This document shows positions 44,825 to 55,387 of a stretch of DNA of 64,000 nt, one piece after another. How positions within the stretch are numbered: position 1 is the stretch's first letter; each line of letters opens with the position of its first letter. Source of the stretch: CAWCQC01 sp963819905 (GTDB lineage Bacteria > Actinomycetota > Thermoleophilia > Gaiellales > Gaiellaceae). The position numbers and the translations under genes were made by a program. Under the pieces are notes generated by a model. It did not search any database. It saw only the letters and a program-made list of their open reading frames with translations, and was not told the origin of the DNA. Location of the stretch: NCBI GenBank assembly GCA_963819905.1, contig CAWFXP010000010.1, positions 434,001 through 498,000 on the forward strand, written 5' to 3'.

Positions 44825-46670
44825 CGGGTCACCGGCAACGCGATCCGGCGGCCCTCGACCGCGGCGGCCATCTGCTCGAGGCGCCGTTCGAGATCCATCT
44901 GCGCCCGATCGAGGTGTCGCTCGAGGCTGCGCTCGATCCAGCGACCGGCCGGCCGGGCCCCCGGCTCGCCGCGGAGCGACGCCAGCTCGAGCCAGAGGTT
45001 CGGGCCGCGCCTCTGGCGGCCCTGAGCCGCCCAGGCGAGTCTGCCCGTGCGCGGGTCGTTGCGGGTCAGCTCCCGCTCGAACGCCTGCTCCGAGAGATCG
45101 CGGCACAGGCGGTTGAGGCCGACCCGGGCGAGGTGACGAGCCGCCGTATCCGCCTGGTCCTCCGCGAGCGCCGCCAGGGCTGCCCGGAGCTCCCCGACGT
45201 CGCGGGCCGCCTGCTCGTGCGGATAGCGCTGCGTCCCCTCCGCGTCCAGGCCGTAGAGACCCCGTCCGAGCGACGTGAAGTCCGCGCGACCCGAGCAACC
45301 GTCGAGCCGGGCGAGCGAGCGCTCGAGCCTCGTCCGGGCCGGGGTAGGCCCAGACGCCCGAGCGAGCGGCGGAGATCCGCGGCGCGCGCGGGGTAGTCGA
45401 GGATCGCGTCCGGATCGTCGTCTGCGTCCAGGAGAAGCCGCGCGAAGACCCGCGTCAGCTTCGCGAGGTAGTCGAAGTCGACCCGGTCGGCGGTGTCGAG
45501 CTGCGTGTGGTAGTCGGTCGCGATCCAGGCGCTCGAGAACGAGGAGACGTTCAGCCCGGGCACGCCCGCGGCGAGGAACGTCCAGACCTCGGTCAGGGTG
45601 TTCGGCTCGCCCAGCCGGAAGCCGTGCGGCAGGAGCCCGTCCCGGGCGGCCCGCCGGCCGACTCGCCTGACCCATCGGGCAAGCTCGGGCGGGGCGTCGA
45701 TCTCGAGCGGGTCGGGCAGGCCCGAGCCCTCGATGTTCAGGTAGAACGGCGCCCGCGCGGCCCAGGCCCGTCGCGTCTGCGTGATCTGGTGCCACGCGCC
45801 GACGCACCAGTCGTACCGGCAGTCCGCGAGCCCGTACTCCTCGGCGGTGTGCGAGATGAAGCCGATCGGATGGCGCGGCCGGACGCCGGCCTCGACGAAC
45901 GCACGCGCGAGCACGAGGGTCGCGGCAACACCGGTCGCGTCGTCGAACGACCCCGTGAACCAGGCGTCGTGATGGCCGCCCACGAGAATCGGCCGGCCGC
46001 GGCGGCGGCCCGGCAGGAAGCCGACGACGTTCGCGCCCTCTGCGCCCGGCACGAGGTCGGCGTCGAGGACCACACGGACGCGCCCGCGGTGCCGGGAGAG
46101 CGCCGTCGCGTCCTCCTTGCGCATCGTCACCATCGGCGGCGCTCCCGCGTGCCACATCCCGTCGAACGACCCGAGCGCCCCGTCCGCCTGGAAGTAGGGG
46201 CCGCCCGGCAGGCAGGTGACGATCAGCGCGGCCGCGCCGCGCAGCCCCAGCTCGAGCCCTGCCTGGAACGGCCAGAGCTCGTCGTCTCGCCAGTCGAGGA
46301 GCACGATCCGACCGGCGACGTCGACGTCCGCGAGCTCATGGCGGCCGCCGCGGGAGACCGCGACGAGCTCACCCGCGACGCCGTCCCGGGAAGTCCCCGG
46401 GACGCCACCCATGGAAGCGCATTCGTACCGCGTTCCCGCCCCCTCGACCCAGGCGTCGCGCAGCTCCCAGCCGTCGACCGGGACCGGCTCCAGGGAGACG
46501 TCGCGGAGCCCGATCGCCTCCATCTCGGAGGCGATCCACTCGGCCGTCCGCCGCTCGGCGGCCGTACCGGCCACCCGGAAGCCTCGCGGATGCGAGCGGA
46601 ACGTCTCGAGCCGCTCGACGAGACGTCGGAGCTCGGAAGCGTCGATCCGCGCCTCGACCACCTCACGCAT
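44815..46670 (-). pseudogene. M28 family peptidase with PA domain, frameshifted
   Basis: N-terminal region with a protease-associated domain (about 90-200), then the M28 di-zinc core: VGGHHDAWFTGSFDDATG, SHTAEEYGLADCRYDW (catalytic Glu), and SAWIATDYHTQLDTADRVD. The C-terminal helical part lies in another frame (LERSLARLDGC through EGRRIALPVTRYR, stop at 44815). One base is missing near 45335-45345. Restored length about 620 residues. No signal peptide, so a cytoplasmic aminopeptidase or carboxypeptidase is likely. ATG 46670 chosen; GTG 46679 possible. Confidence 0.8.
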
Positions 46671-46716
46671 GACGCGCACCGTACCGGCGGCCGAGACGCG
46701 GATCGCTCAGAGCGAG

Positions 46717-47091
46717 CTAGGCGAGCGCCTTCTTCTTCGCCGACTCGAACTCCTCGGCCGAGATCGCGCCCGAGTCCCGAAGCTGCTGGAGCTTCTGGAC
46801 CTCGTCGGCCGCCGAGTAGCCGGACACGTACTGTCGTTGTTGCTCGGCCTGGGCGAGGAGCTGTTGGTCCTGCTCGGTCATCTTCGGCCGCACGATCATG
46901 TAGATGAGGACACCGAGCAGGGGCATGAAGATGATGAACAACGTCCAGCCTGCCTTCGCCAAGCCGCCGTGGTCGTTCCTGCGGAAGTTGTCGGCCAAGA
47001 CCATGATCACGATCCAGATGTACATCACGAAGAACGCGAACACGATCATCGACCAGAGAACGTCGAGGAACGGATAGTCAGCTGCCAGCAA
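46717..47091 (-). CDS. Membrane protein with PLDc_N and SHOCT domains
   Basis: 124 residues. Two membrane helices (about 11-33 and 48-67, with the PLDc_N-like LFIIFMPLLGVLIYMIVRP), a glutamine-rich linker, and a C-terminal SHOCT motif (EVQKLQQLRDSGAISAEEFESAKKKAL). SHOCT proteins are small oligomerising domains of unknown role. Single gene. Confidence 0.9.
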   Translation of the reverse strand: MLAADYPFLDVLWSMIVFAFFVMYIWIVIMVLADNFRRNDHGGLAKAGWTLFIIFMPLLGVLIYMIVRPKMTEQDQQLLAQAEQQRQYVSGYSAADEVQKLQQLRDSGAISAEEFESAKKKALA

Positions 47092-47182
47092 TGCCTTCCT
47101 CCCTTTCAGCGATACGGTTGCGCCCGTGCCCGGTCCCCCCGCGGCAGGGCGAGGAAATCATACTCCCCGGGCCGGTTCTCCC

Positions 47183-47206
47183 TGTAGGGGCCGGACCTGT
47201 CCGGCG
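47183..47206. repeat. Intergenic palindromic repeat, copy 4
   Basis: TGTAGGGGCCGGACCTGTCC then GGCG, two bases from the stop of the glycine-rich protein gene. Same orientation and context as copy 7 at the orphan RTX tail. Confidence 0.7.
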
Positions 47207-47208
47207 CC

Positions 47209-50200
47209 TCAGGTCACGATCTCGCAGTTCTTGATCTTGTTGGTCCCTCCACCTGCGCTGCAGGTGTCGACGTTCTTGCCGCCGTCGATCTGGTCGTTGC
47301 CGGAGCCGGTCGTGATCTGGTCGTTGCCGTCACCGCCGACGACCTTGTTCTGGCCCTCACCGGCGTTGATCACGTCGGTGCCGCTGCCGCCATCGACGTT
47401 GTCGTCGGCAGAGCCGGTGGCGATCGTATCGTTGCCGTTCCCGCCCTTGACGACGTTCTTGCCGCCGCTGGCGTCGACCCAGTCGTTACCGTCGTCGGCG
47501 AAGACCTTGTCCGCGCCGTTTCCTGTGCAGATGGTGTCGATTCCAGCGCCGGCCTGGATCGTGTTGTTGCCGCTCGTATCGACGATCACGTCGTTGCCGT
47601 TGGTGCCGTTGATCGTCGTGTCGCCGGGCCCGCCGACGATCGTGGCGACGAGGCCGTTGCATCCGGGCGAAACCGTATAGCTGGCCTGTGCGGTGGCGGT
47701 GTTGCCGGCGTTGTCGGTCGCGGTGCAATCGACCGTCGCGGGGCCCAGCGTTGCCGTGGACGGGGTGCCACAGCCCTGCGAGGCGATCGACGAGATCGCG
47801 TCGGTTGCGTTGGCCGCGGCGGTGGCCGTCTCGCCCTGGGCGACCGGGTTCGGGGTGACGGTCGGGGCGAGCGTCGGGTCGGTCTTGTCGATCTTGATCG
47901 TCAGAAGGGAGATGGTGCTCCCGCCGCCGCTCGTTGCCTGGCACTGGACGTTTGTGCCGGTGGTTTCGGCCGTCAGCGGGGTCGGTCCGCAGCCGCTCGT
48001 CGAGGTGATCTGCGAGTCGGGATCCGTCACCGTCCACGTGACGTTCACGTCGCTCGTGTACCAGTTGTTGTCGCCGAGCGTGCCCGAGACGTTGGGCGTG
48101 ATCTGCGGCGAGGTCCCGTCCACGACGGTGTAGGAGACCTGACCGAGTGCCGAGTTGCCGGCGTTGTCGGTCGCCGTGCAGACGATGATCCCGAGCCCGA
48201 CGCTCGAAGTGTTGGCTTCCGGGCAGCTTTGGGAGGCGATCCCCGACAGGGCGTCCTGCGCGTTCGCCGCTTCGGTCGCCGCTTGGCCCTGGGTGACCGG
48301 GTTCGGGGTGACGGTCGGGGCAAGCGTCGGATCGGTCTTGTCGATCTTGATCGTGAGAAGGGCGATGCTCGTACCTCCGGCGCTCGTCGCCTGGCACTGG
48401 ACGTTCGTGCCGCTCGTCTCGGCCGTCAGCGAAACCGGACCGCAGCCGCTCGTCGACGTGACCGGCGAGTCCGGGTCCTGGACGTCCCAGCTGATGCTGA
48501 CGTCGCTCGTGTACCAGCCGTTCGTGCCGAGTGTTCCGGTGATCTGCGGTGTCACGACCGGCGAGGTGTCGTCGACGACCGTCAGCGTGTAGGTCACGGT
48601 GATCAGCCCGTTCCCCGACCGGGCGCCCTCGTCGAGCGTCACGCCGGTTGCCGCCGGGTCGGTGTAGCTCGATCCGCCGCCGCCGCCGCCGCCGCCTCCA
48701 CCACCGGGAGGCGACGCGCAATCGAAGCTGGCGCCTCCTCCGCCGCCGCCGTAGTAGCCGCCGCCTCCTCCGCCACCCGGCTCGTCCGCGTTGCCGCCAT
48801 GGCCGCCGACGCCGAGGGCGCCGGCTGCGCCGGGCGCTCCCGGTGTGAAGGAGGTGCACGATCCCACGGCAACTCCTGCCACACCCGCCGCGCCACCGCG
48901 GAGCCGGTGGCTGCACCGCCGCCGCCGCCGCCGCCGCCGGGGCCGTCGTTGCCGCCGGTTCCTCCGGGGCTTCCCGAGTTGCCTCCGTCGCCGCCTGTGC
49001 CGGACGAGGGTATCTCGTATCCCCCGCCGCCCCCTCCGCCGGCGACGAGGAGCCGGTCCGCGTGCCCGGGCCCGTCACGGACGTCCGAGGCGCCGCCGCC
49101 ACCGGCCGACGTGTGGAAGGCGGTTCCGCCCGCCCCGCCGCCGTTGAAGCCGCCGGCGCCGCCGGATGTCCCTGCTGCGGCGCCCCCGCCGCCGACCGAG
49201 ACGACGAGCGTCTCTCCCGAGGTCACCGCGAGCGTCGCCTGGACATGTGCGCCCTGGCCGCCGGTGCTCGTGCCGAACAGCCCGCGGCCTCCCTGCGCGC
49301 CCCAGAGATCGAAGGTGGCACTCGTGACGTCCGCGGGCACGCGCCAGAGCTGAGTGCCGCCCGTGTAGTCGAACGTGCAGACGACCTGCCCGTTCAGATC
49401 GGGTGCGGTGCAGGAGCCACCGCCCGGCAGCGTGTACGTCACCGTGACAAGGCCGTTCCCGGTGCGGACGCCCTCTTCCACGGTTCCTCCGGGCGCGTAG
49501 CTCGACCCGCCTCCGCCGCCGCCACCGCCGCCCGGGAACGGGCAGCCGGCCGAGCCGCCGCCGCCCCCGCCGCCGTAGTAGCCGCCGCCGCCCCCGCCGC
49601 CAGGAGCGCCGTTGTTGCCACCCTTACCGCCGGCCCCGGAGGTGCCCGCCGCACCGGGAACGCCGATCGCCACGTTGCCTGAGCAGAGGGGGCCGAGAGT
49701 CCCGGCGGCGCCTCCGGCACCGCCCGCGGATGCGGTTCCGCTGCCGCCGCCGCCGCCGCCGGTGGCCAGGGCCCCGGGGTCCTCTCCCTTCAGGCCCGCG
49801 CTTCCCGAGTCTCCGCCGGCACCGCCGTCGAACGAGAACGTCCTCCCGGTTCCCCCGCCTCCGCCTGCGACGATCAGGGGCACACCGATGACGAACGGCG
49901 GAATGTCAATCGTCTTCACCGTCGACGCGCCGCCGCCCCCGCCTCCGAAGTTGGTCTCCGCACCCACGGCCACGGAGCCCCCGGTTCCTCCTCCGCCGAA
50001 GCCTCCGGCCCCTGCCCCTGCCGAGATCCCTCCGAACGCCCCGCTGCCGCCCACGATTAGCGTGAGCGGTTGTCCGGGGGAGAGCGCGAGTGTTCCCTGG
50101 ACATGAGCGCCCTGTCCGCCGGCATTCGGGCTCACCCGGCCGCCCTGAGCGCCCCACAGCTCGAACGTCGCGCTGGTAACGCCCGCCGGAACGACCCAGG

Positions 50201-50363
50201 TCTCGGCCGCGCCCGTGTAGCTGAACGTGCAGGTGGCCGTGTCGCCCGGGCTCGGGTCGGCCGGTACGCAACTGACCGCACCTGCCCCGGACGCGAACAC
50301 GGCGGTTGCAACGGTCGCGACGGCGGCTGCAAGCGACAGGCGCAGTGTGTGACCGAAACGCAT
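47209..50363 (-). pseudogene. Secreted glycine-rich/Ig-like/RTX protein, frameshifted
   Basis: Restored length about 1050 residues. Order: signal peptide (1-30, ending ASGAGAVS); two ALK/LTK-like glycine-rich domains (each opening with VPAGVTSATFELWGAQGG or VPADVTSATFDLWGAQGG and running into poly-Gly with GGYYGGGGGGG); two Ig-like repeats of about 110 residues (KIDKTDPTLAPTVTPNPV in both, paired cysteines); and a C-terminal beta-roll of nonapeptide-like repeats (GGNGNDTIATGSADDNV) ending NKIKNCEIVT. The frame breaks once near 48898 (one base missing) in the second glycine-rich domain. No anchor seen; probably secreted or calcium-folded on the surface. Confidence 0.78.
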
Positions 50364-50472
50364 CAGGATCCCCCTTTTTCGGCGGGCTGCGTCTGGTCAC
50401 CCCTCGGGGCCGCAGTCCAGTGACTGTGGCGCGGTTGTATCACATCAACACGATTGAATCAAGCAGACGATC

Positions 50473-50500
50473 CGTAGGGGCCGGACAGGTCCGGCCCCTA
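50473..50500. repeat. Intergenic palindromic repeat, copy 5
   Basis: CGTAGGGGCCGGACAGGTCC then GGCCCCTA; symmetric on both flanks, in the gap upstream of the glycine-rich protein gene. Confidence 0.7.
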
Positions 50501-50512
50501 CACGTCGGGAAT

Positions 50513-50536
50513 GGGGCGGAACAGGTCCGGTCCCTC
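50513..50536. repeat. Intergenic palindromic repeat, copy 6 (degenerate)
   Basis: TGGGGCGGAACAGGTCCGGTCC then CTCA; one-base changes break the outer stem, so this looks like a decayed copy. Confidence 0.55.
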
Positions 50537-50562
50537 ACACGTCGGGATTCACACGTCCGATT

Positions 50563-50590
50563 CGTAGGGGCCGGACCTGTCCGGCCCCCT
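50563..50590. repeat. Intergenic palindromic repeat, copy 7
   Basis: CGTAGGGGCCGGACCTGTCC then GGCCCCCT, four bases from the stop of the orphan RTX tail. Confidence 0.7.
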
Positions 50591-50594
50591 CGGG

Positions 50595-50858
50595 TCACGT
50601 TTCGCAGTTCTTGATCTTGCTGGTTCCGGCGCCGGGGTTGCAGGTGTCGGTGCCGCTGCCGCCGTTCACCTCGTCGTTCCCGGTGCCGGTGGTGAGGTTG
50701 TCGTTTCCGGCTTCGCCTTCGACCTTGTTCGTGCCGTCGCCGGCGTTGACGGTGTCGGTTCCAGAGCCTGCTTTCACCTGGTCGTCACCGGAGCCGGTGG
50801 TGATGGTGTCGTTCTGGTCTCCGCCCTTGACGAGACGATCCCGGGAGTGTGGACTACG
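50595..50858 (-). pseudogene. Orphan RTX-like C-terminal tail
   Basis: An open frame encoding nonapeptide-like repeats (GSGTDTVNAGDGTNKVEG, GNDNLTTGTGNDEVNGG) and ending in TSKIKNCET, matching the tail TNKIKNCEIVT of the large secreted protein. Upstream it reaches a TGA without a usable start and without a signal sequence. Homology begins near 50834 (LVKGG). A 3' remnant of a second secreted-protein gene, cut off before the EamA gene. Confidence 0.7.
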
Positions 50859-50882
50859 TCAACACACTTGTCAACTGTCGCA

Positions 50883-51740
50883 CTAGCTGGCCAGGCCGAG
50901 GAGCACGACGCCGCCGATCACCCCGGCGATGCCGAGCCACTGGATCGGCGACGGGCGTTCCTTGAAGAGGAACACGCCGGCGACGATCGGGATCACGGCG
51001 TACGGCGCAGACGCGGCCGAGACGATCGACGTCTCGGCCCGCTCGGCGCCGAGGTTGAAGGCGACGTACCCGCCAGTGTCGACCACCGCCAGCAGCACGA
51101 TGATCCCGAGCAGCTTCGGCGAGCGCTCCGGGAAGCGCCAGCTGCCGTTCCTGAGCGACAGTGCGAGGAGGAACACCGTGGCGAAGCCGCGCGTCAGGAA
51201 GATCGGCAGGAGCCAGCCGTAGTCGATCGCGTAGTACGCGTTCCCGAAGACGAATACCCCGATCGCGACGACTGTGACGAAGGCGAGGACGAAACCGAGC
51301 AGCTGGCGGCGCTCGATCGTGTGAACCGCGCGGAGGTCGGCCGACGCGAGCAGGACGCCGCCGAGGATGGCGAGCGCCGCGACGAGCTGCCCGGTCGTGA
51401 GGACCTCGTCGAGGACGAGGACGGCGAGGATCAGCGAGACGGCGGCGTAGGCCGAGACGATCGGCGAGAGGATCGAGATCGGGCCGATCTCGAGCGCCTT
51501 GTAGAACGTCAGGTAGGAGAGCGTCCCGAGCGCGCCGACCCAGGCGAACTTCCACAGATCGCGCGGGTCGAAGCCGGCGAGCTCGCCGGTCGCGACGACG
51601 ATGACCGCCAGGATCACCGTCGCGACGAGGTGGAAGCCGAGAACGACCCTGAACGCGCCGGTCAGCCGTGAGGCGACGGCGGCGTTGAAGTCCGCGAGGC
51701 CCCACAGGAAGGCCGCGGCCAGCCCGAAAGCTACGCCCAA
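50883..51740 (-). CDS. EamA/DMT family transporter
   Basis: 285 residues, ten predicted membrane helices in two EamA repeats (LAAAFLWGLADFNAAVAS near the start; second repeat from about 145). The first repeat ends in SLILAVLVLDEVLTTGQ and the second in AGVFLFKERPSPIQW, the usual conserved Glu region. Probable metabolite exporter. Directly follows the amidotransferase hydrolase on the same strand. Confidence 0.92.
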   Translation of the reverse strand: MGVAFGLAAAFLWGLADFNAAVASRLTGAFRVVLGFHLVATVILAVIVVATGELAGFDPRDLWKFAWVGALGTLSYLTFYKALEIGPISILSPIVSAYAAVSLILAVLVLDEVLTTGQLVAALAILGGVLLASADLRAVHTIERRQLLGFVLAFVTVVAIGVFVFGNAYYAIDYGWLLPIFLTRGFATVFLLALSLRNGSWRFPERSPKLLGIIVLLAVVDTGGYVAFNLGAERAETSIVSAASAPYAVIPIVAGVFLFKERPSPIQWLGIAGVIGGVVLLGLAS

Positions 51741-52541
51741 CTAGCGCCTGTCGGCTGCGGCCGCCACGAACTGGCGGAAGATATCGAGGAAGCGGCGATC
51801 GACGCGCCACTCCTCCTGGAGCTCGAACTGGGCGGCGAGCACGTACCCGTCGTCCTCTCCGAGCTCGATTACCTCGACGACGCCGTCCGGCGCGACTCCG
51901 GTCGCTTTCAAGCCGGGAGCCAGGGTCTCGATCGCCTGGTGGTGGAAGCTGTTGACCTCGATCTCGTCGACTCCGAGCGCGGCGTGGAGCCGTGAGCCCG
52001 GCTCCACGTGCATGGCGTGGCGTGGATGATCCGGCACGTCCGGGTGGTCGTTCAGCGACGCGTGCTCGACCTCCTTCCAGCGGTGCCAGCCGCGGTCGGT
52101 CGGGTGCTCCTCCCACTCGGGCCGGAGCGACACGTCCTGCACGAGGGTGCCGCCGAGCGCGACGTTCACGACCTGGCTGCCGCGGCACATCCCGAGCAGC
52201 GGCAGTCCCCGGTCGACGACCCGCTCGACGAGGTCGAGCTCGAACTCGTCGCGGTGCGGATCGGACAGGCCTAGAGCCTCGTGGGGCTCCTGGCCGTAGC
52301 GGTGCGGCTCGATGTCCCGCCCGCCTCCGATCACGACCGCGTCGACGACGTCGAGCTGGTCGTCGATCGTTCCCTCGACGCGGCTCAGGATGAGCGGGAT
52401 GCCGCCGGCCAGCACGAGCGGCCGCTGGAAGCCGACGCCCTGGTAGTCGCCGAAGTCGTGGTAGCCGACCGACAGGCCGATGACAGGCTTACTCGAGCCG
52501 GATCGTCGAAGCTCGGGCGAGGAGAGCGGTTCGGAGGACAT
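51741..52541 (-). CDS. Class I amidotransferase hydrolase, PuuD-like (peptidase C26)
   Basis: About 266 residues. Catalytic Cys in LLGMCRGSQVVNVALGG, catalytic His in NSFHHQAIETL. The family hydrolyses gamma-glutamyl bonds such as gamma-glutamyl-GABA in putrescine breakdown; similar proteins act on other gamma-glutamyl compounds. ATG 52541 has GGAG 4 bases upstream; ATG 52559 is an alternative. Followed immediately by the EamA transporter. Its polyamine role is suggested by family and by the amine island, not by adjacency. Confidence 0.88.
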   Translation of the reverse strand: MSSEPLSSPELRRSGSSKPVIGLSVGYHDFGDYQGVGFQRPLVLAGGIPLILSRVEGTIDDQLDVVDAVVIGGGRDIEPHRYGQEPHEALGLSDPHRDEFELDLVERVVDRGLPLLGMCRGSQVVNVALGGTLVQDVSLRPEWEEHPTDRGWHRWKEVEHASLNDHPDVPDHPRHAMHVEPGSRLHAALGVDEIEVNSFHHQAIETLAPGLKATGVAPDGVVEVIELGEDDGYVLAAQFELQEEWRVDRRFLDIFRQFVAAAADRR

Positions 52542-52629
52542 CGGGCTCCAGACATTCATACCTTCTCGGCCAACCGTTTAGGATCACGGCACGGCGGCAA
52601 TCGCCGCCCCGGCCGAAAGGAGTAGCCGC

Positions 52630-53874
52630 ATGGCTGAGCGGACCGTTCCCGAGACCGGCACGAACGGCGGCCGGTCGAACGGCCACCTCGAGGAGAAGGT
52701 CATCGAGGAGTGGCGGAACGCCGCGTACAACTGCTTCAGCTCGGGCCACAAGTTTTGCCGCGAGGTCTGCCCGGTGATGCAGGTCACGCGCGACGAGCGC
52801 CACACCCCGACGGCGTTCCACGCGAACGTCGTCGCGATGGACAAGGGGCTGCTCGGAATCGAGGACGTGGCCGAGGACTACGTGCATTGCACCCAGTGCG
52901 GCGCCTGCGAGCTGCGCTGCCCGAACACGCTGTTCACCGGCGACTTCTACCGCTTCCGTCAGCGGACGGTCGACGTCGTGAAGGCGATGCGGGCTCTCGC
53001 CGTCGACAGCGGCATCCATCAGCCGCGCTGGCAGGAGTGGAACCGCCTCACGGACGAGCGGCGCAACGAGCCGGTGCTGAACGGTACGCCCGTGTCGCAG
53101 GAGCACGTCGCCGACTGGGCGCACGGCCTGGATCTCCCGATCGGCGGCGAGACGATCCTCTTCTGCGACTGCGAGGCGGCGTTCTACCGCACGTCCCAGC
53201 CGCGAGCAGTCGCACAGATTCTGATGAAGGCGGGCGTGTCCTTCGGGCTGATGCGCGAGCAATGGTGTTGCGGAGGGCCCGCTGCAGAGATGGGGTACGC
53301 CGACCAGGCGCGCCGCTTCGCCGAGCACAACGTCGCTGACTGGCGCGCCGTGGGCGCGAAGCGCATCCTCGTCCTCGATCCGCACGACTACATCAGCTTC
53401 ACCGAGGACTATCCCCGGTACTTCGGCGACGACTTCGACTTCGAGATCGTTCTGGTCGTTGAGCTCGTCGCGGAGCTGATCCGGGAGCGGAAGCTTGAGC
53501 TGACCGTTCCGATCGAGCGTACGGTGACCTACCACGACGCGTGCCGGCTCAACAAGCGCAAGGGCATCCACGCGGAGCCGCGCGAGATCCTGCGGGCGAT
53601 TCCAGGCCTGAAGTTCAAGGACGTCGACCACGTGACGCAGTGGTCGTACTGCTCGGGCGGCGGCGCAGGGCTCCCGATCGAGCGGCCGGACCTCACCGCC
53701 GAGATCTCCCGCCGACGGGTCGCGCGAGCAACCCAGCTCGAGGTCGACACGCTCGTGTCGGCGTGCGTCTGGTCGGAGCGGCCACTCACCGCCGCCGGAC
53801 AGGAGGGAGAGACGGCGCTCGACGTCGTCGATCTCATGGAGCTCGTCGCGCAATCGGCGGGACTGGAGGTGTGA
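52630..53874 (+). CDS. Fe-S oxidoreductase with CCG domains (GlpC/HdrD-like)
   Basis: 414 residues. Two 4Fe-4S ferredoxin motifs (CFSSGHKFCREVCP; CTQCGACELRCP) and two cysteine-rich CCG domains (QWCCGGPA; DACRLNKRKG followed by YCSGGGAG). The same layout occurs in glycolate/lactate and glycerol-3-phosphate dehydrogenase electron-transfer subunits. The GlcD-like flavoprotein follows after one base, so the pair probably forms one membrane-associated dehydrogenase. Confidence 0.92.
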   Translation: MAERTVPETGTNGGRSNGHLEEKVIEEWRNAAYNCFSSGHKFCREVCPVMQVTRDERHTPTAFHANVVAMDKGLLGIEDVAEDYVHCTQCGACELRCPNTLFTGDFYRFRQRTVDVVKAMRALAVDSGIHQPRWQEWNRLTDERRNEPVLNGTPVSQEHVADWAHGLDLPIGGETILFCDCEAAFYRTSQPRAVAQILMKAGVSFGLMREQWCCGGPAAEMGYADQARRFAEHNVADWRAVGAKRILVLDPHDYISFTEDYPRYFGDDFDFEIVLVVELVAELIRERKLELTVPIERTVTYHDACRLNKRKGIHAEPREILRAIPGLKFKDVDHVTQWSYCSGGGAGLPIERPDLTAEISRRRVARATQLEVDTLVSACVWSERPLTAAGQEGETALDVVDLMELVAQSAGLEV

Positions 53875-53875
53875 C

Positions 53876-55387
53876 GTGGCTGCGATAACAACGCTTCCGG
53901 ACACGATCGTCGACGAGCTCGTCGACATCTGCGGCGAGGACCACGTCTTCACCGAGGCATCGGCCCGCTTCAACCGGGCCCGGGTGCCGGCTCCGTTCCC
54001 GGCGCACCGCTGGGCCGACTACATCCCCGACGTCGTCGTCCTCCCGACGAGCGCCGAACAGGTCTCCGAGGTCGTCAAGCTCGCCAACCGCGAGCGGATC
54101 CCGGTCGTCCCGCGGGCCGGCGGGACGGGCCTGACGGACGGCGCTGTGCCGCTTCGGCACGGGATCCTCGTGGACGTGAAGCTCATGAACCAGATCCACG
54201 AGATCGACCTCGACGACCGCACGGTGACCGTGGGACCGGGGATCAACATGCTCAAGCTCTCGCAGGAGCTGCAGCCGCTCGGCTTCATCTATCCGGATGA
54301 CCCGGCGTCCTACCCGTGCTCGCTCGTCGGCGGGCGCATCGGGACGAGCGGCTGGAGCTTGATCGGCGGCCGTTACGGGCACACGCGCGACCTCGTCATC
54401 AGCTTCGAGATCGTGCTCCCGACCGGCGAGATCATCCGCGTGGGCGACGGCGGCGGCAGGAAGATCCGCAAGTCGTCGTCGGGCTTCCAGCTCAAGCACC
54501 TGTTCATGGGGCATCAGGGAACGCTCGGGATCGTCACCGAGGCGACGCTCGAGCTCGTGCCCCGGCCCGAGGCCGAGTTCGCCGCGTTCTTCTCCTACCC
54601 GTCGTACATGGACGGGTGGCGGGCGACGGGCGACTTCGCCCGCTCCGGCCTCGCCACCCTCGCCGGCGTCGTCCTCTTCGACGAGTGGAAACTCGCCTAC
54701 CTGCGCCGCGACGACGAGGCGTGGATCCCCTCGCCGGACTGGGTGAAGAGCATCGTCGCCGTCGCCATGTACGGCCAGAAGGACGAGGTCCGCGCAGGGG
54801 CCAAACAGATCATGCGGATCTCGAAGGAGAACGGCTCGACCTACGCCGGCGACGAGATCTCGATGGGCGACTGGGCCTCGCGCCACGACCGCTACGCGAC
54901 GCCGCAGCACGGCCGCACCCGCGACGGCCAGGTGGCGCTCATGAGCTGGCACTGCGAGGACGCGGCGATCAACTACTCGCAGCTCCCGGCCGTGCGCGAG
55001 AAGTGGCACCGGATCGTCGACGGCCTGCGCGAGCGCTTCGACACCTTCGACGACTGGGGCATGTTCTCGTACACGAACGGCGCCTTCCGGCCAGGCGGCG
55101 ACTACCTGACCGAGATCGACGTCGGCATCTGGGAGCAGAAGTGGGACGAGGAGATGTGGCAGGCCTGGGTCGACGCGAAGCGCGAGATCGCCCGCGTCTC
55201 CATCGAGCACGGCGGCTCGATCACCGCGTGCCACGGCTCCTGCCGTGAGGGCGAGGTCGATCTCGTGCCGATGGAGCTCGGCGGCGGGTTCGAGGTGATG
55301 AAGAAGCTCAAGCGGACGCTCGATCCGAACAACATCATGAATCCGGGCAAGTACCTGCTCGACCAGGCGTACGGAGGTGAGGACTGA
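53876..55387 (+). CDS. FAD-binding oxidase (GlcD-like flavoprotein)
   Basis: 503 residues from GTG. PCMH-type FAD domain: VPRAGGTGLTDGAV, GGRIGTSGWSLIGGRYGHTRD, and KHLFMGHQGTLGIVTEATLEL; C-terminal FAD-oxidase domain with KKLKRTLDPNNIMNPGKYLL. The partner Fe-S protein lies just upstream. Substrate is a 2-hydroxyacid or alcohol by family; not determinable here. Confidence 0.93.
   Translation: MAAITTLPDTIVDELVDICGEDHVFTEASARFNRARVPAPFPAHRWADYIPDVVVLPTSAEQVSEVVKLANRERIPVVPRAGGTGLTDGAVPLRHGILVDVKLMNQIHEIDLDDRTVTVGPGINMLKLSQELQPLGFIYPDDPASYPCSLVGGRIGTSGWSLIGGRYGHTRDLVISFEIVLPTGEIIRVGDGGGRKIRKSSSGFQLKHLFMGHQGTLGIVTEATLELVPRPEAEFAAFFSYPSYMDGWRATGDFARSGLATLAGVVLFDEWKLAYLRRDDEAWIPSPDWVKSIVAVAMYGQKDEVRAGAKQIMRISKENGSTYAGDEISMGDWASRHDRYATPQHGRTRDGQVALMSWHCEDAAINYSQLPAVREKWHRIVDGLRERFDTFDDWGMFSYTNGAFRPGGDYLTEIDVGIWEQKWDEEMWQAWVDAKREIARVSIEHGGSITACHGSCREGEVDLVPMELGGGFEVMKKLKRTLDPNNIMNPGKYLLDQAYGGED

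Noticed and set aside
48229..49353. Proline-rich open frame on the plus strand
   Set aside because: It mirrors the glycine-rich coding strand of the secreted protein; proline runs are the complement of glycine codons.
48660..49780. Simple-sequence DNA repeats
   Set aside because: The GGC/GCC runs encode the poly-glycine part of the secreted protein; they are coding low complexity.
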